Shown one piece after another: positions 25,769 to 33,470 of a DNA stretch of 56,355 bases. Position numbers and translations under genes: made by a program. The stretch spans positions 1 to 56,355 of the forward strand of contig NZ_SSXI01000284.1 in the NCBI RefSeq assembly GCF_004803405.1, given 5' to 3'. Source of the DNA: Nocardioides sp. (GTDB lineage Bacteria > Actinomycetota > Actinomycetes > Propionibacteriales > Nocardioidaceae). How positions within the stretch are numbered: position 1 is the stretch's first letter; each line of letters opens with the position of its first letter. Under the pieces are notes generated by a model. That model was not told where the DNA came from, made no database searches, and worked only from the letters and a program-made list of their open reading frames with translations.

Positions 25769-26487
25769 CGCGCACGCCCTCGCACGACAGCTTCGCCGGC
25801 TCCTCCGCCGCCCTCGTCCAGGACTACGACCTGACGGGAAGGCTCGTCCAGACCGTCTCCGAGGCTGCTGACCACCTCGGTGCGGCGGCAGCGGGCCTCC
25901 TGGTCACCAATCGCGCGGGAGAGCTCGAGCTGCTGTCGGCGACCTCCCACGTCGCCGCCGCGCTCGAGACCTACCAGGCCCTCAGCGGCGAGGGACCGTG
26001 CCAGGAATGCATGCGCCAGGAGGCATCGGTGAGCTTCGGTCTCGCGGAGGTGACGGAGCGCTGGCGGCCGCTCGCCGAGCTGATGGAGGCCGCGGGCTAC
26101 ACCGACATCATCGCCGCGCCGCTGCGCTGGCGGGGTACCACGCTCGGCGGGCTCAACCTGTTCTGGACCGGCCTGCCCGGCGAGGTGCGGGAGCTGGAGG
26201 TCGAGGCCCAGGTGTACGGCGACATCCTGACCCTGTTCATCATCAACTCAGACCCGGTCAGCCCCGGAGCGGCACGCGAGCGACTCGAGAACGCGCTGGC
26301 GGGCCGAGCCGTCATCGAGCAGGCGAAGGGCGTCCTCGCCGAGCAGCGGGCGCTGGACCTGGGTGATGCCTACCGGCAGCTGTTGGAGTTGGAGAAGGAG
26401 ACCGGACAGCCTCTGACGGAGGTGGCGCGGTCGTTGATCCGCGCCGCCCAGGAACCGGGAAGCCGGAGTCGCAGTGTCAGCCGCTGA
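25765..26487 (+). CDS. GAF-ANTAR regulator 2
   Basis: 240 aa. GAF domain at about 15-165 (AADHLGAAAAGLLVTNRAGE, LSGEGPCQECMRQEASVSFG, IIAAPLRWRGTTLGGLNLFW), with Cys residues in EGPCQEC typical of actinobacterial GAF-ANTAR proteins. ANTAR at about 175-230 (GRAVIEQAKGVLAEQRALD). Translationally coupled to regulator 1 and overlapping regulator 3 by 14 bases, so the three are one transcript. Confidence 0.85.
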   Translation: MTRTPSHDSFAGSSAALVQDYDLTGRLVQTVSEAADHLGAAAAGLLVTNRAGELELLSATSHVAAALETYQALSGEGPCQECMRQEASVSFGLAEVTERWRPLAELMEAAGYTDIIAAPLRWRGTTLGGLNLFWTGLPGEVRELEVEAQVYGDILTLFIINSDPVSPGAARERLENALAGRAVIEQAKGVLAEQRALDLGDAYRQLLELEKETGQPLTEVARSLIRAAQEPGSRSRSVSR

Positions 26488-27166
26488 GAAGGAGCGACCG
26501 GGCAAGCCGACGGCGGGCCAGCCGCGGATCGGCCGGTTCTCCTACGACATCCCGCAGGGCGTCTGGGAGTGGGACGACGAGGTCTTCCGGATCTACGGCC
26601 TCGCCGTCGGATCCGTGCGGCCCACGACCGACTACATGCTGCAGTGCAAGCACCCCGAGGACCGCGATCGCGTGGCGGCCGCCTTCGCGCACGCGGCGGC
26701 CACGGGCGAGGCGCTGAGCGTCTCGTACCGCGTGCTGGCCGCCGACGGGGTCGAGCGCAAGGTCGTCGTGGTGTGCGAGGGAGGGGTCTGCGAGGACGGC
26801 CCGATCACGGCGGTCGACGGGTACTTCATCGACCTGACCGAGGACTTCCGGGAGGAGAGCGAGGAGCTCGTCCGTGAGGCGATCACAGCCTCCGCCGCGA
26901 ACCGGGCGACCATCGAGCAGGCGAAGGGCAGCCTGATGCTCGCCTACGGGGTCGACGCGGACCAGGCGTTTGCCATGCTCAACTGGTGGTCGCGCAACAA
27001 GAACGTGAAGGTGCGTGACCTCGCGGAGCGCCTCGTCGAGGCCGCCCGCACGGGCGCGACGACCCACAGCGACCTTCGCACCACCGTCGACGCACTCCTC
27101 CACGACCTCGCCACCTCGCCCGAGCGCGTCGCATCGACGGAGTCGCTCGGGCCGACCGCGGGATGA
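26474..27166 (+). CDS. PAS-ANTAR regulator 3
   Basis: 230 aa from GTG 26474. N-terminal PAS_3-type fold (GRFSYDIPQGVWEWDDEVFRI through HPEDRDRVAAAF to DGYFIDLTED), ANTAR at about 145-200 (NRATIEQAKGSLMLAYGVDA), and a C-terminal helical tail ending in SLGPTAG. PAS-ANTAR proteins respond to unknown small ligands or redox state. It overlaps regulator 2. The next gene starts 84 bases downstream on the same strand. Confidence 0.82.
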   Translation: MSAAEKERPGKPTAGQPRIGRFSYDIPQGVWEWDDEVFRIYGLAVGSVRPTTDYMLQCKHPEDRDRVAAAFAHAAATGEALSVSYRVLAADGVERKVVVVCEGGVCEDGPITAVDGYFIDLTEDFREESEELVREAITASAANRATIEQAKGSLMLAYGVDADQAFAMLNWWSRNKNVKVRDLAERLVEAARTGATTHSDLRTTVDALLHDLATSPERVASTESLGPTAG

Positions 27167-27250
27167 TGCTTCTCGCGTCCCCGAACCCGACCGGGAAGCG
27201 CGCGAGCTGACGTTCAGCGGGTCGCCGGTGGCATAGGGCAGGCTGCGGTC

Positions 27251-29032
27251 ATGCACTTCGTCGGAGTCGATCTCGCCTGGGGCGACCGCAGACCCACGGG
27301 CGTCGCCGTCCTGGACCGCGACGGGCAGCTGCTCCATGTCTCGGCCGTGAACACCGACGAGGAGATCGTGGGCCTTCTGGCGCCGTACGTCGAGGCCGAG
27401 TGTCTGGTCGCGATCGACGCGCCGCTGATCGTCACCAACCCGACCGGCAACCGGCCGGCGGAGGGCCTGCTCAACCAGGACTTCGCCCGCTTCGACGCCG
27501 GCGCGCACCCCTCGAACACCGCCAAGGCGGAGTTGCGGGAGCAGCCACGTGGCGCGCGGATCGCGGCCCGCCTCGGGCTGGACATCAACCCGCGCTCAGG
27601 CCGTCCCCGTCGCGCGATCGAGGTGTACCCGCACCCCGCGATGGTCGCCCTGTTCCGCCTGGGGCGGATTCTGAAGTACAAGGACAAGCCCGGCCGCGAC
27701 CTCGAGCAGCTCCGAGGCGAGCTGCTCAGGCTGCTCGGCCTGATCGAGGGCCTGGCCACCGCCGACCCACCCCTCCTCGTGCAGGGCGATCGGTCCGATC
27801 CGAACAGGTCGGCGTGGAGCGAGCTGAGGACCGCGGTGGAGAGCTCGCGACGCAAGAGCGAGCTTCGCGTCGTCGAGGACCAGGTCGATGCGGTGATGTG
27901 CGCCTACATCGCGCTGTTCGCGACCCGGAGGCCCGAGCAGGTCACGACGTACGGCGACCTCGAGACCGGCTACATCATCACCCCGACGCTGCCGGACGAC
28001 CTGCTGCCGACGCCGCGTGGTCCACGGACCGCGCCGGTCGTCCGGGACCACGGCTCCACCGTCCGCGAGTACGCCGAGCAGCAGCCTGAGCTGCGCCTGG
28101 CCGCCGCCCAGTTCGTGCGCCTGGTGACCTCGATCCTGGACGATGCGGGCATCAACTACCTGAGCGTCACCGGGCGCGCGAAGTCCGTGGCGTCGTTCGC
28201 AGCGAAGGCGGCCCGTACCGTCGACGGCCGGCCGGTGTTCACCGACCCGCTCCGCGAGATCACCGACCAGATCGGGCTCCGGGTGATCACCTACGTGCAC
28301 AGCGACGTGCAGGCGGTCGCCGACCTCCTGAGCGACCAGGTGGTCGTCCACGACGACCGCGACCTGGGCCGCGAGACGGCGAGCGAAGGACGATTCGGCT
28401 ACGCCAGCCGTCACCTGCTCATCGGACTCGACCCTGCGCACGAGCGCGACCCAGCCGACGAGGTACTGCGCGGGCGGCAGGCGCAGGTGCAGATCCGTAC
28501 CGTGCTGCAGCACGCCTGGGCCGAGTTCGAGCACGACATCCGCTACAAGGGATCCATCCCGGACGAGCACGTGCCCGAGTTCGACCGCCGGTTCACGCTC
28601 GCCGCCGGGCTGCTCGAGCTCGCGGATCGCGAGTTCTCCACCATCAGGGACCGGCTCCGGGAAGGGACCTCCGACCCCAGCCGCGAGGCCGGGGACGACG
28701 ACCCGCGACTGAGCCCGCGCGAGCTGGCCGCCTTCCTCGCCGGGCAGTACGCCGACGCCGGCTGGTCACGGACCGAGCACTACGTGTGGATCTCTCGGCT
28801 GGTCCTGGAGCTGGGCATCTCCTCGCTGGCCGAGCTCGGCGCGACGCTCCGCTCCGTGGACGCGGCGACGCTCGCCGAACGGATGGACTACCGCTACCCG
28901 CCGGGTGCCGTGCGACGCCTCGACGATGCTCTGCTCTGGGCCTACGGCGACACGTACGTCGAGCTGCGTGCGAACGCGGACCGGGCGCCGGCGTTGCGTG
29001 CTCGGCTCGCGAAGATGCGTGGCACTGCCTGA
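27251..29032 (+). CDS. DUF429-RelA/SpoT synthetase-like fusion protein
   Basis: 593 aa in one open frame. Residues 1-235 are a DUF429 (RNase H-like) domain: VGVDLAWGDRRPTGVAVLD, AIDAPLIV, VEDQVDAVMCAYIAL. Residues 285-440 are a RelA/SpoT synthetase-like domain: GRAKSVASFAAKAAR (substrate-binding basic helix), REITDQIGLRVIT with candidate metal ligand Asp339, RFGYASRHLLI, and RQAQVQIRTVLQHAWAEFEHD. The usual ExQ[IV]RT glutamate appears as Gln412. A helical tail (about 455-593) follows. The protein might make or sense an alarmone, pyrophosphorylate RNA, or be a dead synthetase. It lies 84 bases after the ANTAR genes and may share their transcript. Confidence 0.8.
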   Translation: MHFVGVDLAWGDRRPTGVAVLDRDGQLLHVSAVNTDEEIVGLLAPYVEAECLVAIDAPLIVTNPTGNRPAEGLLNQDFARFDAGAHPSNTAKAELREQPRGARIAARLGLDINPRSGRPRRAIEVYPHPAMVALFRLGRILKYKDKPGRDLEQLRGELLRLLGLIEGLATADPPLLVQGDRSDPNRSAWSELRTAVESSRRKSELRVVEDQVDAVMCAYIALFATRRPEQVTTYGDLETGYIITPTLPDDLLPTPRGPRTAPVVRDHGSTVREYAEQQPELRLAAAQFVRLVTSILDDAGINYLSVTGRAKSVASFAAKAARTVDGRPVFTDPLREITDQIGLRVITYVHSDVQAVADLLSDQVVVHDDRDLGRETASEGRFGYASRHLLIGLDPAHERDPADEVLRGRQAQVQIRTVLQHAWAEFEHDIRYKGSIPDEHVPEFDRRFTLAAGLLELADREFSTIRDRLREGTSDPSREAGDDDPRLSPRELAAFLAGQYADAGWSRTEHYVWISRLVLELGISSLAELGATLRSVDAATLAERMDYRYPPGAVRRLDDALLWAYGDTYVELRANADRAPALRARLAKMRGTA

Positions 29033-29074
29033 GCCGGTCGGTGCTCCGCGGCGGTCCGGCGCGGCCGGGCTCAG
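29029..29074. terminator. hairpin between convergent genes
   Basis: CTGAGCC (29029-29035) pairs with GGCTCAG (29068-29074) and the 32-base interior is GC-rich with further pairing. It overlaps both stop codons. Confidence 0.4.
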
Positions 29075-30528
29075 AAGCGGTCAGTGCCGCGCAGCCTCCG
29101 TGGCCGGCCGTCCGGATCGTAGAGCGCGCGGTACGCGACCCCGGCCCAGCGCCGGGTTCGCGCCGACTGGGCCGGGGGCACGTGCTGACGGATGCGGCTT
29201 CCCGGTGCGCCTGCCCGCGTGGCCCACAGCCGCTGGGGGTCGTCCAGGTCGAGCAGCCGCGGGTCGTCCGGCGACAGGCCGAGGTGCTCGGCCCACAGGG
29301 TGGTCCGGGTGCTGCGGGGGAGCACCCCGTCGGGATCGACGACCGCGCACGTGAGCTCGGAGTCATGGGTCCACGAGCGCAGGTTCAGGTTGTCCGAGCC
29401 GATGGTCATCCACTGGTCATCGACGACGCACACCTTGGCGTGCACGTAGATCGGTGTCCCGGCGGCGTTCTCGAGGTCGTACATCGCGAACCGGTCACCG
29501 CCCGCCTCCCGAAGCCGCTCCCACGCCAGCCGCTGGCCGTAGACCATCGGGGGCCCGCTGACGCGGTTGTCCTCCTCCGGGTAGCGCGGGACGACCGCGA
29601 TCACCCGCAGCTCGGGTTCGCGTCGCAGTGCGTCCGCCAGTGCCGTGGCCACGACGTCGGACCAGAAGTACTGGTCCTCGACGTAGACCAGCCGCCGCGC
29701 CCGCTCGAACGCCCGCGAGTAGGCCCTCGCGATGGTGCGCTCCCCGTCGGGCGCGAAGGGGTACGGCGGCCGTTTGGCCGGGTAGGTACGCAGGATCTGC
29801 ACCGCGTGCGGGCCCGCGGCCGGAGGCGGGTCCCAGCGCTCGGGCAGCTCCTCGGGGTGACGTGGCATCCGCGCCAGCCGGTGGAGGACCGCCCGGTACG
29901 GATTGCGGTGATCGAGCGGTGTCGGGTCGTCCCAGCGCTCGGCGAACGTGTCGAGCACGTGGGCCACCGCAGGCCCGCGGATCTCCGCCATGGCGTCGTG
30001 CCACGGCGGGGTCGGCCCGTACCGCTTGTCCAGTGGCGGCGCCTGCAGGTCCCCGAGGTGGGTGGAGTCGTCCCGCCGACCGTGGCAGAGGTCGATGCCC
30101 CCGACGAAGGCGACGTCTTCGTGGGGCATCCCCTTGCGTCGTACGACCAGGAGCTTCTGATGGTGTGAGCCACCGCGGCGGATCCGCTCGTCGAGGAGCG
30201 CTTGCCCGCCGGTGGTGTTGATGACAGCCCCGAGGTGGTCGTTCTCCTCCGCGTTGAGGGTGCCGGGGTGCGATCGCCACAACAGGGCGCGCACCTCGAC
30301 GCCGCGTCCCCCTGCCGACGAGAGGAGTTCGCCGACGGTCGGACCGGCCGGCGTCATCCGTTCGTCGGAGTCCCCGCGCCAGTCGGTCAGGAAGATCCGG
30401 TCGCCGGTGCGGGTCGCACCGATCACCTCGAGCAGCCGGGCGAAGTAGTCGGCTCCGTGCACGCGCGGCGTCACCAGGTTCCCCGAGGTCCACGGGCGCT
30501 CCGCGGTGGGTAGGAACCAGTCGCTCAC
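29071..30528 (-). CDS. phospholipase D-family protein
   Basis: 485 aa, two PLD halves. First HKD-like motif HHQKLLVVRRKGM near residue 121, second VHAKVCVVDDQWMTIGSDNL near residue 364, a complete H-x-K-x4-D followed by GSDN. In the first motif the aspartate position is occupied by arginine. No signal peptide, so probably cytoplasmic. The family includes cardiolipin synthases, phospholipases and nucleases; the repeated DWRGDSD and EDQYFWSD regions are typical of actinobacterial PLD-like proteins of unknown substrate. GTG 30528 start. Confidence 0.82.
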   Translation of the reverse strand: MSDWFLPTAERPWTSGNLVTPRVHGADYFARLLEVIGATRTGDRIFLTDWRGDSDERMTPAGPTVGELLSSAGGRGVEVRALLWRSHPGTLNAEENDHLGAVINTTGGQALLDERIRRGGSHHQKLLVVRRKGMPHEDVAFVGGIDLCHGRRDDSTHLGDLQAPPLDKRYGPTPPWHDAMAEIRGPAVAHVLDTFAERWDDPTPLDHRNPYRAVLHRLARMPRHPEELPERWDPPPAAGPHAVQILRTYPAKRPPYPFAPDGERTIARAYSRAFERARRLVYVEDQYFWSDVVATALADALRREPELRVIAVVPRYPEEDNRVSGPPMVYGQRLAWERLREAGGDRFAMYDLENAAGTPIYVHAKVCVVDDQWMTIGSDNLNLRSWTHDSELTCAVVDPDGVLPRSTRTTLWAEHLGLSPDDPRLLDLDDPQRLWATRAGAPGSRIRQHVPPAQSARTRRWAGVAYRALYDPDGRPRRLRGTDRF

Positions 30529-30569
30529 CGGCTCAGGCTGTCACCAGTGGGCGGGATCGTCCACGGTTC

Positions 30570-31772
30570 CTACCAGGTACGCGCCCACAGGCAGTACTCG
30601 GAGCGCCGAAGGCGCTCGATGGACTCGGCAGAGAGCGGTTCGGACGCGTCGGTGACGACATAGCCGAGGCCGTCCCTGGTCGAGAGGTGCTGGTCGATGA
30701 CGTTGTCGCCCGCCGCGGCGAACGTCGCGTTGAGCTCGGCCAGCACGCCGGCGACGTTGTGATGGAGGAGTCCCAGTCTGCGTCCAGGGACGAGCGCGGG
30801 CGGGAGGACCGGTGGCAGGTTGACCGACAATGCGGTACTGCCCTCCAGCGCGAAACGGACGAGCTTCTCGGCCACGAACCAGCCGATCTCCTGCTGCGCC
30901 TCCTGCGTGGAGCCACCGATGTGGGGGGTCAGGATGACGTTGTCGAGGCCGCGCAGCACGGAGTCGAACGGGTCGCCCTGGGCCTTGGGCTCGGCCGGGA
31001 AGACGTCCACGGCTGCTCCGGCGATGTGTCCCGACAGGACGTGGTCGCGCAGGGAGTCGTAGTCCACGACCATGCCTCGTGACGCGTTGATGAAGAGTGC
31101 GCGGGGCTTCATGGCGGCGAACTCGGATGCGCCGAAGAACCCTGCATTGCCGGATCGTCCGTCGACGTGAAGGCTGACGACGTCGGCGACTTCGAGGAGC
31201 TCCGCCAGCGAGCCGGTCCGGCGAGCGTTGCCGTGGGCCGGCCGGTCGGCCTTGTCGTAGAAGACGACGCGCATCCCGAGCGCTTCGGCGACGGTCGAGA
31301 GCTGGGTGCCGATGTTGCCGTAGCCCACGATCCCCAGGGTCCGGCCCCGCACCTCGTGGCTGCCCCGGGCCGACTTGTCCCACACGCCGTCGTGCATGCG
31401 CTGGGTCTTCTCGGGAAGTCGCCGCGCGAGCGCGATGATCTCGCCGATCACGAGCTCCACCACGCTTCTGGTGTTGGAGTAGGGGGCGTTGAACACACCG
31501 ATGCCCCGCTCGGTGGACGCGGCCAGGTCGACCTGGTTGGTGCCGATGCAGAAGCAGCCGATGGCCACGAGCTGTGGCGCTTCGTCCAGGACCCGTCTCG
31601 TCACGGTGGTGTTGGACCGGATGCCCAGGAGCCTGATGTCGGTGAGCGAGGCGATCAGCTCGTCCTCGGACATCGAGCCAGGACGGATGTCCACGTGGTA
31701 GCCGCGACCTTCCAGGACCTCGACCGCGGCCGGATGGATGTTCTCGAGGAGGAGCGCCTTCACGACGTCCAC
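30570..31772 (-). CDS. serA: D-3-phosphoglycerate dehydrogenase
   Basis: 400 aa, E. coli SerA type. Substrate-domain signature GCFCIGTNQVDL near residue 93, NAD-binding GIVGYGNIGTQL near residue 148, catalytic arginine in INASRG, glutamate in DVFPAEP and histidine in TPHIGGSTQEAQ. A C-terminal ACT domain for serine feedback starts at about 325 (RRLGLLHHNVAGVLAELN). It oxidises 3-phosphoglycerate, the first step of serine synthesis. A perfect 12-bp palindrome (CACCGTACGGTG, 31770-31781) overlaps the presumed GTG start and could be an operator. Confidence 0.9.
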   Translation of the reverse strand: MDVVKALLLENIHPAAVEVLEGRGYHVDIRPGSMSEDELIASLTDIRLLGIRSNTTVTRRVLDEAPQLVAIGCFCIGTNQVDLAASTERGIGVFNAPYSNTRSVVELVIGEIIALARRLPEKTQRMHDGVWDKSARGSHEVRGRTLGIVGYGNIGTQLSTVAEALGMRVVFYDKADRPAHGNARRTGSLAELLEVADVVSLHVDGRSGNAGFFGASEFAAMKPRALFINASRGMVVDYDSLRDHVLSGHIAGAAVDVFPAEPKAQGDPFDSVLRGLDNVILTPHIGGSTQEAQQEIGWFVAEKLVRFALEGSTALSVNLPPVLPPALVPGRRLGLLHHNVAGVLAELNATFAAAGDNVIDQHLSTRDGLGYVVTDASEPLSAESIERLRRSEYCLWARTW

Positions 31773-31867
31773 CGTACGGTGACGGCGATCCGGTCTCGGA
31801 GGCGACCATCCGTTCGGCCGAGCTCGGATCAGGGCGAGCTCGGTCGAACCAGGTGGTCAGATGGTCC

Positions 31868-32470
31868 TCAGGCCATCTCGGGGACGTGCAGGTGTGCGTA
31901 GGCGAGGTCGAACTCGACCACGTCCAGGATCTCGCCGTTGGCGTCGCTCGCGGCGCGGCTGCGCATCTCGGCAGCCGCCGGGCGGCTCGCCTCCATCGCC
32001 TCGCGGGACTCCCAGACCGTGGTGGCGCAGGCCAGGCCGGTGGACCGGTTGGCCAACAGGCTGGTGCCGCAGAACCCAGCCGTCTGGTCGAGCTGGGGAA
32101 GGATGCCCACCCGGAACGTCTCGGTCAGGGCGTCGAGGTCTCCCTGTAGCCAGCTGACTCGGCAGCACTCGCCGTGCTGGGTGCGGTGCATGGCGACGAT
32201 CTCCCACTCGTCGACCTGCATGGTGGCGCCGAGGATGTCCCGCCCGCGATCGCGCATCGGGCGGAGCCGGTCCTCGCTGGCGTGCATGGTCTCCTCGCTC
32301 TCCCAGGAGGTTGTGGCGATGCAGCGCCCTGTGTCGCGGTCGATCAGAAGCGAGAGGCCGCGACAGCCCTCGATCTGTTCGAGCATGGGCGCGACCTCGT
32401 CCTTGACGAACTTGATGCCCGCGTCGATGTTCTCGGGCCTCCCGTGGAACGTGGTGGAACGTGCGTACAC
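31868..32470 (-). CDS. tandem ABM (dimeric alpha-beta barrel) protein
   Basis: 200 aa from GTG 32470 with GGAG upstream. Two copies of the antibiotic-biosynthesis-monooxygenase-like fold: residues 1-95 (STTFHGRPENIDAGIKFVKD, TTSWESEETMHAS) and about 105-200 (RVSWLQGDLDALTETFRVG, TTVWESREAMEAS). One chain thus makes the pseudo-dimer that single-domain members form by pairing. Function unknown; members include cofactorless oxygenases and heme-degrading enzymes. Upstream lies a long hairpin at 32585. Confidence 0.75.
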   Translation of the reverse strand: MYARSTTFHGRPENIDAGIKFVKDEVAPMLEQIEGCRGLSLLIDRDTGRCIATTSWESEETMHASEDRLRPMRDRGRDILGATMQVDEWEIVAMHRTQHGECCRVSWLQGDLDALTETFRVGILPQLDQTAGFCGTSLLANRSTGLACATTVWESREAMEASRPAAAEMRSRAASDANGEILDVVEFDLAYAHLHVPEMA

Positions 32471-32584
32471 GGCCCACTCCTCTCTGCGACAGGGCGGTGC
32501 CCGGTCGGTACCGCCGGTAGCTTCCTGCTTACTCCGGTTAACTCGAAGGCGCCATACCCACGGAAGGGCAACTGCAGCGGTGTG

Positions 32585-32638
32585 ACGAGGCGCTCGGAGG
32601 GACTCGGCTGCGTGAGGGAGTTCCTCCGGGCGCCTCGT
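32585..32638. other. long stem-loop in a divergent intergenic region
   Basis: ACGAGGCGCTCGGAGG (32585-32600) pairs with CCTCCGGGCGCCTCGT (32623-32638): 15 Watson-Crick pairs and one T-G, loop of 22 bases. It lies 115 bases from the ABM start and 88 from the small gene at 32727. Nothing else is recognised in 32471-32726. Confidence 0.7.
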
Positions 32639-32726
32639 AGGACTCAGGTCTAGCGAAGATCGGCGTGGCCGACAACGATGCTTGCGTACGACAACCTCTT
32701 GCCTGCGGCCGACCTACGCTGGGGGC

Positions 32727-32900
32727 ATGTACACCATCCATCTCACAGACGCTGAGCTGGAGATCGCCCGCCACGGGATGACGGCCTATCTCCGTAGCTT
32801 CGGACACGATGAGGCCGACACCGCCGTCCTCATCAGGGCAGTTCTCGCCCGCCTGTCTGCCGCGCAGCCGGAGCCCGATCCGTCGCCCGCGATCGGCTGA
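32727..32900 (+). CDS. 57-aa hypothetical protein
   Basis: MYTIHLTDAELEIARHGMTA followed by a helix with DEADTAVLIRAVLARLSAA and an acidic, proline-rich end. GGGGG lies just before the ATG. The pattern of two amphipathic helices is common in small actinobacterial proteins of unknown role. Confidence 0.5.
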   Translation: MYTIHLTDAELEIARHGMTAYLRSFGHDEADTAVLIRAVLARLSAAQPEPDPSPAIG

Positions 32901-32970
32901 CGACGCTCGGGGAGCAGTCGCCGGCGTCGTACCTGAACGGCCACGAGGCGCGGATCAGGCTGACAGACTG

Positions 32971-32997
32971 TCCCCCTGGATCGCGCCGACAGGGGGA
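32971..32997 (+). promoter_or_regulatory. hairpin covering a ribosome-binding site
   Basis: TCCCCCTG (32971-32978) can pair with CAGGGGGA (32990-32997), loop of 11. The right arm is the purine-rich ribosome-binding site (AGGGGGAGGG, 32991-33000) of the gene starting at GTG 33006. Confidence 0.5.
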
Positions 32998-33005
32998 GGG
33001 CGCTC

Positions 33006-33416
33006 GTGTCGGTGGTCGTCGAGGTGCTTCTCGTCAGCGGCGTGGCCCTGGACCTGGTCGGTGCCGGCGTCCTCGCGCATGCCCACAACGCGGAGTCGAT
33101 CGTCGAGCTGCGCGAGGAGATCGGCGAGGAGGGTGCGGCGCTGGGGGAGCCCGACGCGCTCTCCACACATGCCCAGCTGCTCGCTGAGAAGCGGGTCGGC
33201 TTCCTACTCCTGACCCTCGGGTTGGTGCTCTACCTGAGTGGTGTCGTCCCGAAGAGCTCGGAGGACCCAGCGTTGATGGGTGCGGTCGCGGCGGGAGCGG
33301 TGATCGCCGGCGTGGTCGCCAGCGTGGCCTTCACCCGCGTGGTCGGCCGTCGGGTCCGCGAGCGGACGCGTCGGGGGGAGCAGCAGCGGGACGGCGACGA
33401 CCTTCCCGAGCAGTAG
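33006..33416 (+). CDS. small membrane protein
   Basis: 136 aa. Hydrophobic segments at about 4-23 (VVEVLLVSGVALDLVGAGVL), 62-80 (VGFLLLTLGLVLYLSGVV) and 88-110 (ALMGAVAAGAVIAGVVASV), with a charged region between the first two (NAESIVELREEIGEEGAA) and a basic, acidic-ended tail. No family recognised. GTG start with AGGGGGAGGG upstream, which may be sequestered in a hairpin. Confidence 0.6.
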   Translation: MSVVVEVLLVSGVALDLVGAGVLAHAHNAESIVELREEIGEEGAALGEPDALSTHAQLLAEKRVGFLLLTLGLVLYLSGVVPKSSEDPALMGAVAAGAVIAGVVASVAFTRVVGRRVRERTRRGEQQRDGDDLPEQ

Positions 33417-33470
33417 ACGCCGCCGCCCGCATCACGTCTCGTCGGGAGCCGTTCGCCCTCCAGGGTCGAT

